From: Caulobacter sp.
Lineage (GTDB): Bacteria > Pseudomonadota > Alphaproteobacteria > Caulobacterales > Caulobacteraceae
Assembly: GCA_021741355.1 (NCBI GenBank)
Contig: JAIOXZ010000004.1
Location: forward strand, 1 to 64,000
DNA: 64,000 nt
Direction of reading: 5' to 3'
Position numbers and translations under genes: made by a program. The notes under the pieces were generated by a model. That model searched no databases and was not told where the DNA came from. It saw nothing but the letters and a program-made list of their open reading frames with translations. Shown here piece after piece: positions 34,846 to 42,223 of the stretch. The first letter of the stretch is position 1; each line of letters starts with the position of its first letter.

Positions 34846-34895
34846 TGGACGATGCCGTAGGATTCGAACCTACGATCCGCTGACTAAGAGTCGGC
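34846..34895 (-). pseudogene. 3' half of a tRNA-Lys(CUU)-like gene, probable attachment site
   Basis: On the minus strand the sequence reads an anticodon arm (GCCGA-CTCTTAG-TCAGC, anticodon CTT, one C-A mismatch), a 5-base variable loop, a T-arm (GTAGG-TTCGAAT-CCTAC), a 7-base acceptor 3' strand (GGCATCG), a discriminator T and CCA. The D-arm and the 5' acceptor strand are absent upstream. A fragment running from anticodon arm to CCA is what a tRNA-targeting integrase leaves as the displaced att copy. Confidence 0.7.
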
Positions 34896-35124
34896 GGTGA
34901 AACTCAATTCTGGAGTCGATTTTTAGCGGCTCAGTCTATGGTGGAGGCAGGCAAGCGCTAACCCGTCGCCACCAGGGGCCTTGTGGCGCGGGAAGAGGTG
35001 GCGAGCGGACCGCGCGGTTCAGCGGGTCGGAAACGCCCGTGACCAGGAGCCAACCGCCTCACACGTTGATGTGGTTTCGGCGCGGGCCGCCGGGTCTAGA
35101 AGGGCGGCGTCCTGGGAGGACGCC

Positions 35125-35715
35125 ATGAAATCCTCGACCCCGGCTGCAATTCTTACGGCCCTTGCGCTTGCGTTCGGACCTTTCGGTTCGCCGACCCTGG
35201 CCTTCGCGGCCACGCAAGCGCCCGCCGCCGCCGACCGGACCGTCGTGGTGGAAAGCTTCGACGGCGCGGAACTGACCGGTGGCGCGGTCACCAACGACGG
35301 CCTTTCGGCCATGCTCGTCGATACCCTGCTCGCCGCGGACGGCTACACGGTGATGGAAAAAGGGGTCGCGGGCGCCGAGCCCCGGTTCCTGATCAAGGGC
35401 TCGATCGTGCGCTTCGATGCCAACGCCGGAGGCGCGGCGCTCCAGATGGGCGGGGTCTCGGGCGTCGGCAGGGCCTTGGGCGGCGGGGCCAGGCGCCGCG
35501 TGTCGCGAGTGGCGGTGTCGCTGCGTCTGATCGACGCGACCTCGGGTCGGATCCTGGCCGTGGCCCGCGCCGAGGGCGAGGCTGCCGCCAAGGAGGCGGA
35601 CGCGGGGCTCTCCGGCCCAGGCATGAGCGCCTCGGCGTTTCGGTCGACGTCCATCGGCCAGGCGCTGGAAAACGCCCTGGCGAAGGCCGCCCGGGACCTC
35701 GCCGGCAAGTTCTGA
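35125..35715 (+). CDS. Exported CsgG/LpoB-like protein
   Basis: The 196-residue protein has a signal peptide (to about residue 30) and a fold pattern like the CsgG family: 'AEGVAGAEPRFLIKGSIVRFD', 'RRVSRVAVSLRLIDATSGRILAVARAEG' and a final 'QALENALAKAARDLAGKF'. Related proteins include HfaB of the Caulobacter holdfast and outer-membrane assembly factors. It lacks a lipobox cysteine, so it is probably soluble in the periplasm. GGGAGG precedes the ATG at 35125; the upstream frame to 34981 is not needed. Confidence 0.65.
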   Translation: MKSSTPAAILTALALAFGPFGSPTLAFAATQAPAAADRTVVVESFDGAELTGGAVTNDGLSAMLVDTLLAADGYTVMEKGVAGAEPRFLIKGSIVRFDANAGGAALQMGGVSGVGRALGGGARRRVSRVAVSLRLIDATSGRILAVARAEGEAAAKEADAGLSGPGMSASAFRSTSIGQALENALAKAARDLAGKF

Positions 35716-35747
35716 GTGCGGGACGCGGCCGCTACGTCGGTGATGCA

Positions 35748-35775
35748 GGGACAGACACCCGCGGGTGTCTGTCCC
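35748..35775. repeat. 28-bp perfect palindrome after the CsgG-like gene
   Basis: GGGACAGACACCC, then GC, then GGGTGTCTGTCCC: a 13-bp perfect stem that with its 2-base centre is a continuous palindrome. It lies 33 bp after the stop at 35715 and has no T-run, so it is not a standard terminator. The gap 35776-35916 shows nothing else. Confidence 0.8.
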
Positions 35776-35916
35776 GAATCCAGGGTGACCCCAACCGCGT
35801 GATCGCCAGGAAAACCTGAAACCCTCCCGGGCCACATGGCCATGTGGTTACCGCCGGTCGGGCTTCGCCGATGGTAGCGCTGCCCGGGCCCAGCGCCCGT
35901 ATCCAGGAGCAGTGAA

Positions 35917-36264
35917 ATGAAAAGCGTTCCCACCCTAGCCGGCGCCGCGGCCCTCGCCGCCGGCGCGCTGATCCTCGCCAGCGCCATCGGCGCCGCGCCC
36001 GCCCAGGCCGCGGTGACCAAAGCCCACTGCGAGGCCGCGGACGCCATGGCCGACGGGGTCTACGAATTGGCGCTCAAGAACGTACCACGCCTCTACCGCA
36101 CGGCCGCCGACGCCGCCGCCGCCGCCCTGGCCGCCTACACCCGGCGCGTGCTGTCCGAGAACGGCCCCTACACCGAGGACGGCAAGGACCCGGCTGATCA
36201 GAACAAGGCAAAGGGGCTCTGCAACCGCAAGGGAGGCTTCCCTCCGAGCGGCCCCTGGGTCTAG
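35917..36264 (+). CDS. Small exported protein of unknown function
   Basis: The 115-residue product has a signal peptide ending near 'APAQA' (residue 32) and a mature domain with two cysteines ('KAHCEAADAMADGVYE', 'GLCNRKGGFPP') that could pair. AGGAGCAGTGAA precedes the ATG. No family is recognised. It belongs to a group of exported small proteins (35.1-36.8 kb) next to a two-component system. Confidence 0.65.
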   Translation: MKSVPTLAGAAALAAGALILASAIGAAPAQAAVTKAHCEAADAMADGVYELALKNVPRLYRTAADAAAAALAAYTRRVLSENGPYTEDGKDPADQNKAKGLCNRKGGFPPSGPWV

Positions 36265-36330
36265 GCCAACAAGGGCCGCGGGGGACGGAATAAACGTAGC
36301 GCCGCGCGCCCTCGCCCCAGGAGACCTCCG

Positions 36331-36786
36331 GTGGCCGGAGAAACAGCCAACACGCCATCGATCCGCGCGATGCACAGGACGGCGCGTGCTGTTCTGGGTT
36401 TCGCCGCCCTCTCGCTCATCGCGGCGGGGACGCGGCCGGAGGTTTTCGTGCGCCCACGTGACGTGACCTCTGGCCAGCTCACGGCCATGCTTGGCGATGC
36501 GCGGATCGACGCCGCCGAGAGCCGCGGCCCCGTGGCCGCCTCCATCTTCGCGGCCCTCGCCTCGGCCGCGAACGAGCAGCTGCTGTGCGGCGCCGCGGTG
36601 AACGCGGGCGGACGGGGGTTTGTGCTGCGGGTCACCGTCCTGCCGCCTTCAGGCGCTGCCGGCACGCCCGCCTCCTACAACCATCCGGTCGAGGTATCGG
36701 GCGTGGGGAGCGACGGATGGCGCCGCGTCAGCCTCGCCCACCCGGGTTCCGCCGCGCCGATCGTCACTTACCTCTGCCGGAGCTGA
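36331..36786 (+). CDS. Exported protein of unknown function
   Basis: The 151-residue product has a hydrophobic N-terminus ('ARAVLGFAALSLIAAG') and two cysteines in the mature part. AGGAG lies 7 bp before the GTG at 36331, which is why I prefer it to the ATG at 36370. No domain is recognised. It is 69 bp upstream of the response regulator on the same strand and could be co-transcribed. Confidence 0.55.
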   Translation: MAGETANTPSIRAMHRTARAVLGFAALSLIAAGTRPEVFVRPRDVTSGQLTAMLGDARIDAAESRGPVAASIFAALASAANEQLLCGAAVNAGGRGFVLRVTVLPPSGAAGTPASYNHPVEVSGVGSDGWRRVSLAHPGSAAPIVTYLCRS

Positions 36787-36855
36787 TGGTCGGGATCGCG
36801 CGCGCCAAACGCGATCAATGAGCTTAGACTTCGCGCGCAGCCCCCGGACGCCGCC

Positions 36856-37506
36856 ATGCCCAGTGTCTTTCTCGTCGAGGACGACCCCGAGACCCGGGCG
36901 CGCCTGGTCAAGGCGGTCGAGGCCAACCCCGGCTTCGAGGTGGTCGGTTCGGCCGGCACGGTCGCCGATGGCAAGGCCTGGCTTGGTCGCCACTTCGCCG
37001 ATGTGCTGCTGTTCGACCTGGGCCTTCCCGACGGGAGCGGCCTGGACCTGATCCGCCTGGCCGCGAGAGCCGGACGCGGCGGGATCCTGGTGATCAGCGT
37101 CCTCGGCGATGAACGCAACGTGGTCTCGGCCATCGAGGCCGGCGCCAGCGGCTACCTGCTCAAGGACGCCAGCATCGACTCGATCGGAGAGTCCATCAAT
37201 CAGTTGCTCGATGGCGGGGCTCCGATCTCGCCCGGAGTCGCCAAGCATCTGCTCAAGCGTTTCCAGGGCCGACCCGTGCGGCGCGCGGCCGCCGACACCG
37301 AGAGCCTGACCGCCCGGGAAGAGGAGGTCCTGTTCCATCTGGCCAAGGGGTTCAGCTATGCGGAGGCGGGCGCGATGCTGAAGGTGTCGATCAACACCAT
37401 CCGCTCCCATGTGAAGAGCATCTACGGCAAGCTGGCGGTAAATTCCCTGCCCGAGGCGATCTATGAGGCCGATCCCCTGCGGGGAGAAGACCGCGACCCG
37501 CGATAG
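36856..37506 (+). CDS. NarL/FixJ-family response regulator
   Basis: The 216-residue protein has a receiver domain (1-120) with D9, D10, phospho-acceptor D54 and K103, and a C-terminal LuxR-type HTH (about 145-205, 'LTAREEEVLFHLAKGFSYAEAGAMLKVSINTIRSHVKSIYGKLAV'). The histidine kinase at 38272-40209 is of the HisKA_3 type that partners with NarL-type regulators, so they are likely a pair. The genes are convergent rather than in one operon. Confidence 0.93.
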   Translation: MPSVFLVEDDPETRARLVKAVEANPGFEVVGSAGTVADGKAWLGRHFADVLLFDLGLPDGSGLDLIRLAARAGRGGILVISVLGDERNVVSAIEAGASGYLLKDASIDSIGESINQLLDGGAPISPGVAKHLLKRFQGRPVRRAAADTESLTAREEEVLFHLAKGFSYAEAGAMLKVSINTIRSHVKSIYGKLAVNSLPEAIYEADPLRGEDRDPR

Positions 37507-37518
37507 GCCGTGTCGCCC

Positions 37519-38193
37519 CTACTGCCCCTTGCGCAAAGCGCGCAGGCGCGCCGCGATGTCGCCGACATCGGTGACGGGGTAGCGCGCATCGGGCTGGTAG
37601 ACCGAGGCGGGCCCCGGGTCGCCCCGGCGCACCTGGACGGCGGTCCGGGTGATGCTCATCCCGGCCAGGGTCGTTTTCACCTCGAGGCTCAGGGCGTCGC
37701 TGGTGAAGCAGGTCTCGCCCGTGGGGCCCTTCCAGACCGCGCAGGTCTCGCCGGCGATGGTCTTGCGCGCGCCGGTCGGCCGGTAGCCCATGGCGCGGAT
37801 CATGCGGAGGCCGAAGTCCTCGGCCTTCTCGGTAGCCGTCCCCGCGGCGATCCTGTCATAGAGCGGATTGCGAACCCGGCTGGCGGTCCCGGCGGCGAAG
37901 TCGATGGTCACCGTGGTGTCGCCGATGGTGTAGCCGCGGGTGTTGGCCTTCACCACCGCGCCTCCGGCGCGCAACTCGGTGCGGCTCAGCACGGCCCGGC
38001 GATAGCCATAGGCGTCGCTGTGTTCTGTCTCGGTCCCGGTCATCCGGCCGCCCAGCTGGTAGACGATGGTGTAGGCCCTGACCGGATGCAGGCGCGGCGT
38101 CGATGCCCAGGCGGCCGCCGCCCCGCCGGCCGCTGCCCCGCCGGCGAACAGCGTCGCGAGCGCGGCCGCCTTCAAAATCCCGCCCATCGCCAT
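37519..38193 (-). CDS. Exported protein of unknown function
   Basis: The 224-residue product has a signal peptide ('MAMGGILKAAALATLFAGGAAAGGAAAAWA') and a beta-rich mature part with 'YTIVYQLGGRMTGTETEHSD' and a cysteine pair ('GETCAVWKGPTGETCFTSD'). I do not recognise it. It lies downstream of the histidine kinase (78-bp gap, same strand) and may be co-transcribed, perhaps as a sensor accessory protein. The ATG at 38193 is used; a start at 38238 is possible. Confidence 0.65.
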   Translation of the reverse strand: MAMGGILKAAALATLFAGGAAAGGAAAAWASTPRLHPVRAYTIVYQLGGRMTGTETEHSDAYGYRRAVLSRTELRAGGAVVKANTRGYTIGDTTVTIDFAAGTASRVRNPLYDRIAAGTATEKAEDFGLRMIRAMGYRPTGARKTIAGETCAVWKGPTGETCFTSDALSLEVKTTLAGMSITRTAVQVRRGDPGPASVYQPDARYPVTDVGDIAARLRALRKGQ

Positions 38194-38271
38194 GGCGATC
38201 TCTCCCCTTCGCCTCAAGCCATCCTCGAGGGCGATCATCCTTTGGGCGGCGCCGGCGGCGGCGTCGCCACA

Positions 38272-40209
38272 TCAAGATGTGAGGCCGGCCGGATCGGGGG
38301 CGGGCAGGGGGATGAGAACCTCCACGACGGTCCCGGCTCTTCCCCGGCGGATGTCCGCCCGGCCCCCGGCGGTCAGGGCGCGATGGCGGATGTTGTCCAG
38401 GCCCCGCCCGGTGGGCCGCCTGGCCGCCAGCCCCCGGCCGTTGTCGTGGATGCTCAGGCGGGCGGCGGGGCCATCGGCGTCGACTATCCGTTCCAGCGTC
38501 ACGGTGACCCGGGTGGCCCGGGAGTGCTTGAGTGCGTTGGTCGCGGCCTCCTGCAGGATCCGCATGAGCTGCAGTACCGCGCCGGGACCCAGGCGCACGC
38601 CCTCGCCAGGCCCGGCGACCTTCCAGTCCAGCGCGATCCCGCCCGCGGCTAGCAGGCTCTCCAGCTTGGGCCGCACGGTCGCCAGGGCGACGTCCAGATC
38701 CTCGTCGGCGTTGTCCAGCGAGTGGATCATCAGCCGCAGGTCGTCGAGCGCCTCGCGCAGTCGGGCCGCCAGGGCCTCGGGCCGGGTCGCCTTGTTCTCG
38801 AGCCCCGCCAGCAACGAGACCAGGTGGCCGCCGACGCCGTCGTGCATGTCGCGCATGATGCGCTCGCGCTCGCTGACCAGATCCTGCTCGCGCTGCACCG
38901 CCCGCAGCAGGTCGTAGGACAGGCGAAGTTGGCCCTCGCGCTCGGCGACCCGCGACTCCAGCTCCACGTTTAGGGTCTCGGCGGTCTGCAGGGCCCTGGC
39001 GAAACGGGTCAACAGGATCGAGACGAAGGCGACGATGGTCACCGGCGCGGCATAGGCCAGGACCAGGGTTTCCTCGCCCGGCCACCAGCCGCCCAGCACC
39101 AGCACGTCATGGGCGGTCAGGACCAGGATCATGGCGCCCCCGGCGCCCAGCCAGGCGGTCTCCATGTCGGGCCAGCCGCGCGCGCGGCGCAGCGCGCCCA
39201 GGGGCGCCAGGCTCAGGGCCAGGCAGAGGCCAGGCCAGACATAGTCAGCCACAGGAAAGTACAGGGGCGTCGCCGCCAGCACCGCCAGCAGCACGGTGGC
39301 GGCCAGGCCGCCAAGACGTAGTCCGCGTTCCAGCGGCGGGTTCGGCCGGCCCAGGTAGCTGAGCGTGAACCCGGTCACCGACAGGGCCAGCCACAGCAGC
39401 GAGGTCAGCCGCACCCACTCCCACAGGCGGGTCGGGAGCGGCGGGTTGTCGATCACATAGGTCAGGGTGTGCGCCGCCCACAGCACCATGGCGACGACGA
39501 AGTGGATGTAGACCGCGTCGCTACGACGCCGCCGCCACAGCAGGAAGAACAACAGCCCGCTCAGGAGCATGCTGAAGGCGATCAGCCGGGGCGCGGTGAC
39601 GCGGGCCAGCCAGGCGCGGCGGTAGACCGGTTCCAGGTCCGAGAGGTAACCGACCGCCGCCGTTCCCATGGCCAGTCTGCCGGCGGCGTCGGTCCTGATC
39701 CGCACCAGCAGTTCGCTTCGGCCGGGCATAAGCGGCCCGCTGCCGGCCTCCAGCAGGGCCGCCTCGGTGATGATGTAGAGGGAGGGCTGGTCCCAGAACC
39801 TCGGGGCCCGCTGGGGCGTCTCGCCCAGCGCGTTCAGGCGCACGCCGTTGACCAGCACCGTGGGCGGCGCGCTGGACGAACGGAGATAGACGGCAAGCGG
39901 TTGGCTGGAGATGTCGGCCAGGCTGAAGCTGAGGCGATACCAGACCTCCTCGCCGGCCAGGTCCGGGCGTCGCTCCAGGTCCGGCAGCGCCCGGGGCGTC
40001 CAGCCCGACGCCGCCCCGGCGCGCGCGCGCTCGGCGCGTCGCAGGTCGAACACCCGGTCGGGCATGGTTTCGTGGGTCGCCCAGTAGACGAAGGCGACAT
40101 GAATGAGGGCCACGAGCACGACGGCCGCGACGCGCGCCGCCGGAGTCAGCAGCGCGCGGGCCGCGGCCATCCAGGGGCCGCCAAGACGCATGGACGGCAG
40201 GTCGTTCAT
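38272..40209 (-). CDS. Sensor histidine kinase with 7TMR-DISM-type input (HisKA_3)
   Basis: The 645-residue protein has an N-terminal helix, a periplasmic beta domain (about 50-190, 'WYRLSFSLADISSQPLAVYLRSSSAPPTVLVNG') and seven membrane helices (about 195-400), the layout of 7TMR-DISM receptors. A coiled coil leads to the HisKA_3 domain with His456 ('MRDMHDGVGGHLVSLLAG') and an ATPase domain ('EAATNALKHS', 'DNGRGL', 'TGRGLDNIRHRA'). It probably signals to the NarL-type regulator at 36856. The start at 40209 excludes an upstream non-homologous extension to 40314. Confidence 0.9.
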   Translation of the reverse strand: MNDLPSMRLGGPWMAAARALLTPAARVAAVVLVALIHVAFVYWATHETMPDRVFDLRRAERARAGAASGWTPRALPDLERRPDLAGEEVWYRLSFSLADISSQPLAVYLRSSSAPPTVLVNGVRLNALGETPQRAPRFWDQPSLYIITEAALLEAGSGPLMPGRSELLVRIRTDAAGRLAMGTAAVGYLSDLEPVYRRAWLARVTAPRLIAFSMLLSGLLFFLLWRRRRSDAVYIHFVVAMVLWAAHTLTYVIDNPPLPTRLWEWVRLTSLLWLALSVTGFTLSYLGRPNPPLERGLRLGGLAATVLLAVLAATPLYFPVADYVWPGLCLALSLAPLGALRRARGWPDMETAWLGAGGAMILVLTAHDVLVLGGWWPGEETLVLAYAAPVTIVAFVSILLTRFARALQTAETLNVELESRVAEREGQLRLSYDLLRAVQREQDLVSERERIMRDMHDGVGGHLVSLLAGLENKATRPEALAARLREALDDLRLMIHSLDNADEDLDVALATVRPKLESLLAAGGIALDWKVAGPGEGVRLGPGAVLQLMRILQEAATNALKHSRATRVTVTLERIVDADGPAARLSIHDNGRGLAARRPTGRGLDNIRHRALTAGGRADIRRGRAGTVVEVLIPLPAPDPAGLTS

Positions 40210-40351
40210 CGTCTCGCTCACCCCCGCGCAGGGCGGGAAGCATAACCGTGGCGGTCGGTTTGCGCCAAACCGCGACGCGGCCGCGCCGGCTTCTCCTTGC
40301 GCGCGGCGGGCCAATGGCTAGGCTCGATCCAGCACGTGGGGGAACCAGACC

Positions 40352-40939
40352 ATGCGCCAACGAACCAAATGGGCGGCCGTCGCGGCCGCGTTCGCCGGAT
40401 TGGCCGCCTGTGACCTGGGCTCGGCGGATGCCCGTTTCCTCGAACAGGTCTCCGCCGCCGCCGTCGCCTCGGCGCCCGATCCCGGCGCCGCGCGGACGCT
40501 CGTCGTCCTGGGCAGCGCCCGAAAGGGCAAGGCCTGTGGCTGGCTGGACACCGGTGGCGGTCGTGGAGTGGCGCCCTTCGCCGCCACCGAGCGGAAGGGC
40601 CGACCGTTCCACATCCGCATGCCCGATGTGACTGCGGTTGATCCCGAAGGGCAACTTCGCCGGGCCTACGAAACTCAGTTCGTCATGGTCATCTGCGATG
40701 ACCACGGCTGGCTGGCCCCGACGCCGGAAGGGGTGATCAGGCGCCCGCGGGTTGATGCGGCGCTGAAGCGGCTGGTCCAGACGCCGGGTGAAGATTGGGT
40801 GGTAATCCCGGCCATCGGAGCGCCAGGCTACGTCGGCGTCGCGAAGGCGTCGGCCGGCGGCGTGCGCCTGAGCCCCGTCCTGGCCAGCGAGGCGGAGGTC
40901 CAGGCCTGGATCGCTGGGCACGGCGCCGAAGCGCGGTAG
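40352..40939 (+). CDS. Lipoprotein of unknown function
   Basis: The 195-residue product has a lipobox (AAFAGLAACDLG) and a mature domain with 'LVVLGSARKGKACGWLDTGG' and 'QFVMVICDDHGW'. The second and third cysteines (KGKACG, VICDD) may form a disulphide. No family is recognised. It is divergent from the histidine kinase (142-bp gap) and may belong to its regulon. Confidence 0.65.
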   Translation: MRQRTKWAAVAAAFAGLAACDLGSADARFLEQVSAAAVASAPDPGAARTLVVLGSARKGKACGWLDTGGGRGVAPFAATERKGRPFHIRMPDVTAVDPEGQLRRAYETQFVMVICDDHGWLAPTPEGVIRRPRVDAALKRLVQTPGEDWVVIPAIGAPGYVGVAKASAGGVRLSPVLASEAEVQAWIAGHGAEAR

Positions 40940-41273
40940 GTTGGGTCGCGGCAATCGTCGCTGCCCCGCTTCGCCGAAGGGGCGCCGATAGCACCCAGTG
41001 CGCGATGGTGGTGACGCCGGAGGTGGCGATCGCCGAACCACGGTTCAGTTCGTCATCGGCGTTGGCCGTGGTCCTTGGCGTCGGGGTCGCCCATTTGTAG
41101 AGGGTGTTGGACACCGTGCGGGCCAACCGCTGGCCGGTCGGGCTTTAGCAACGGCCGAAGGTCCGGTCGTAGGGGGTCCACGACGTCGTGGACCAGGGCC
41201 GTGGGTCGGTCGGCGCGACAGGGCAGCTGCGTGTCATCTACCTGAAAAGTGCGTGTCCCCATTTCCCACCGGC
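40940..41273. other. Intergenic region with a 20-bp perfect palindrome
   Basis: No gene is supported in this 334-bp gap. At 41175-41194 the sequence GGTCCACGACGTCGTGGACC is a perfect palindrome. A string 'aaaagtgcgtgtccccatttcc' near 41250 looks like element-end or transposon scar sequence, but nothing definite is recognised. Confidence 0.5.
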
Positions 41274-42212
41274 TCACCCTCCGGACGCCGCCGGCCCGGA
41301 GGCGCGGAACGGGCCGGACCGTAGTTCCTCGACCTGGCGGCGCACCCAACGCTCGACCCCGGCGCTCGGGATCAGGCCCTTGCCGTCGGAGACATAGGTC
41401 AGGTCCTTGAGGACGGACACATACGGACCAAACCCGGCCACGCGGTAGGGGATGACGATCGCCCGGCCGCCGTCCCGGCCCGCCTCGGCCACGAAGGCGC
41501 GAATCCGGGCTTCAGCGGCGACGCGCTTTTCCGGCCAGTCCTCGCGCAGGGTCTCAACCTGGACGCGGCGGAAGGGCAGGGCGCGGCGAACCGCCTCGGC
41601 CCGGGCGTCGATCCGCGCCAGCCAGCGCTGGTTTTCGCCATCGTCCTCGGGGCCGTGGCCAAGGATCAACAGGCTCTCGCGGCCCGGATCCTGGCTGAGA
41701 GCGCGGGCCCGCTCGAACAGAACCGCGCCCATTTCCGGCGCCTCCGCCAGGCCCTGGGTGCTGAGGGCGAACGTTGACGCCGTGCTGATCCGCCAGAGAT
41801 CCATGTTGTGGCCCGCGTGCGGGTCGTGGCCGGGGTGGGCGGACGGCGCCGGCGGCGGCGGGGCGCCGGGGCGCAGACCGAGGATCTGTTCGGTGCGCTC
41901 AAGCCAGCTCTCGCCGCTGATGAACAGTCGGACCACGGCGATCCGGCGCACGCCTCGGGCCTCAAGCCGTTTGACCGCGTCCTGCAGGCTCGCGGGGTCG
42001 GCCATGCCGAAGGCGATTTCCAGGGGATAGTCCGCTCGCAGCGGCGCGAGCGTGGCCTCGACCTGGCCGTTCCAGACCGGGCCTCCGCCGTGGGCCATCA
42101 CCAGCACGCCAACCTCGGGTTCGGTGGCGAGGGTCGCGGGCGCGACCACCGTGAAGGCGGCCGCCGCGGCGAAGGCGAGAAGCGAGCCGCGCCGAGTGAG
42201 TGATCGGGTCAT
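41274..42212 (-). CDS. Exported CbiX-like chelatase domain protein
   Basis: The 312-residue protein has a twin-arginine signal (SLTRRGSLLAFAAAAAF) and two CbiX/CbiK-type half domains, each with the catalytic-type histidine of the 'HG' motif (His41 in 'VLVMAHGGG', His186 in 'LLILGHGPEDDG'). Between them is a His-rich loop ('HPGHDPHAGHNMD', 126-138). Cytoplasmic CbiX inserts Co2+ or Fe2+ into sirohydrochlorin; exported forms such as Desulfovibrio CbiK-P are known. It lies 11 bp after the TonB receptor stop and is probably co-transcribed under the Fur-type box. A role in metal or tetrapyrrole handling in the periplasm is inferred. Confidence 0.8.
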   Translation of the reverse strand: MTRSLTRRGSLLAFAAAAAFTVVAPATLATEPEVGVLVMAHGGGPVWNGQVEATLAPLRADYPLEIAFGMADPASLQDAVKRLEARGVRRIAVVRLFISGESWLERTEQILGLRPGAPPPPAPSAHPGHDPHAGHNMDLWRISTASTFALSTQGLAEAPEMGAVLFERARALSQDPGRESLLILGHGPEDDGENQRWLARIDARAEAVRRALPFRRVQVETLREDWPEKRVAAEARIRAFVAEAGRDGGRAIVIPYRVAGFGPYVSVLKDLTYVSDGKGLIPSAGVERWVRRQVEELRSGPFRASGPAASGG

Positions 42213-42223
42213 GAAGTGGTTCC

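Noticed and set aside
34846-34895. A complete tRNA-Lys gene
   Set aside because: No D-arm or 5' acceptor strand can be found upstream and the anticodon stem has a mismatch; only the 3' half is present.
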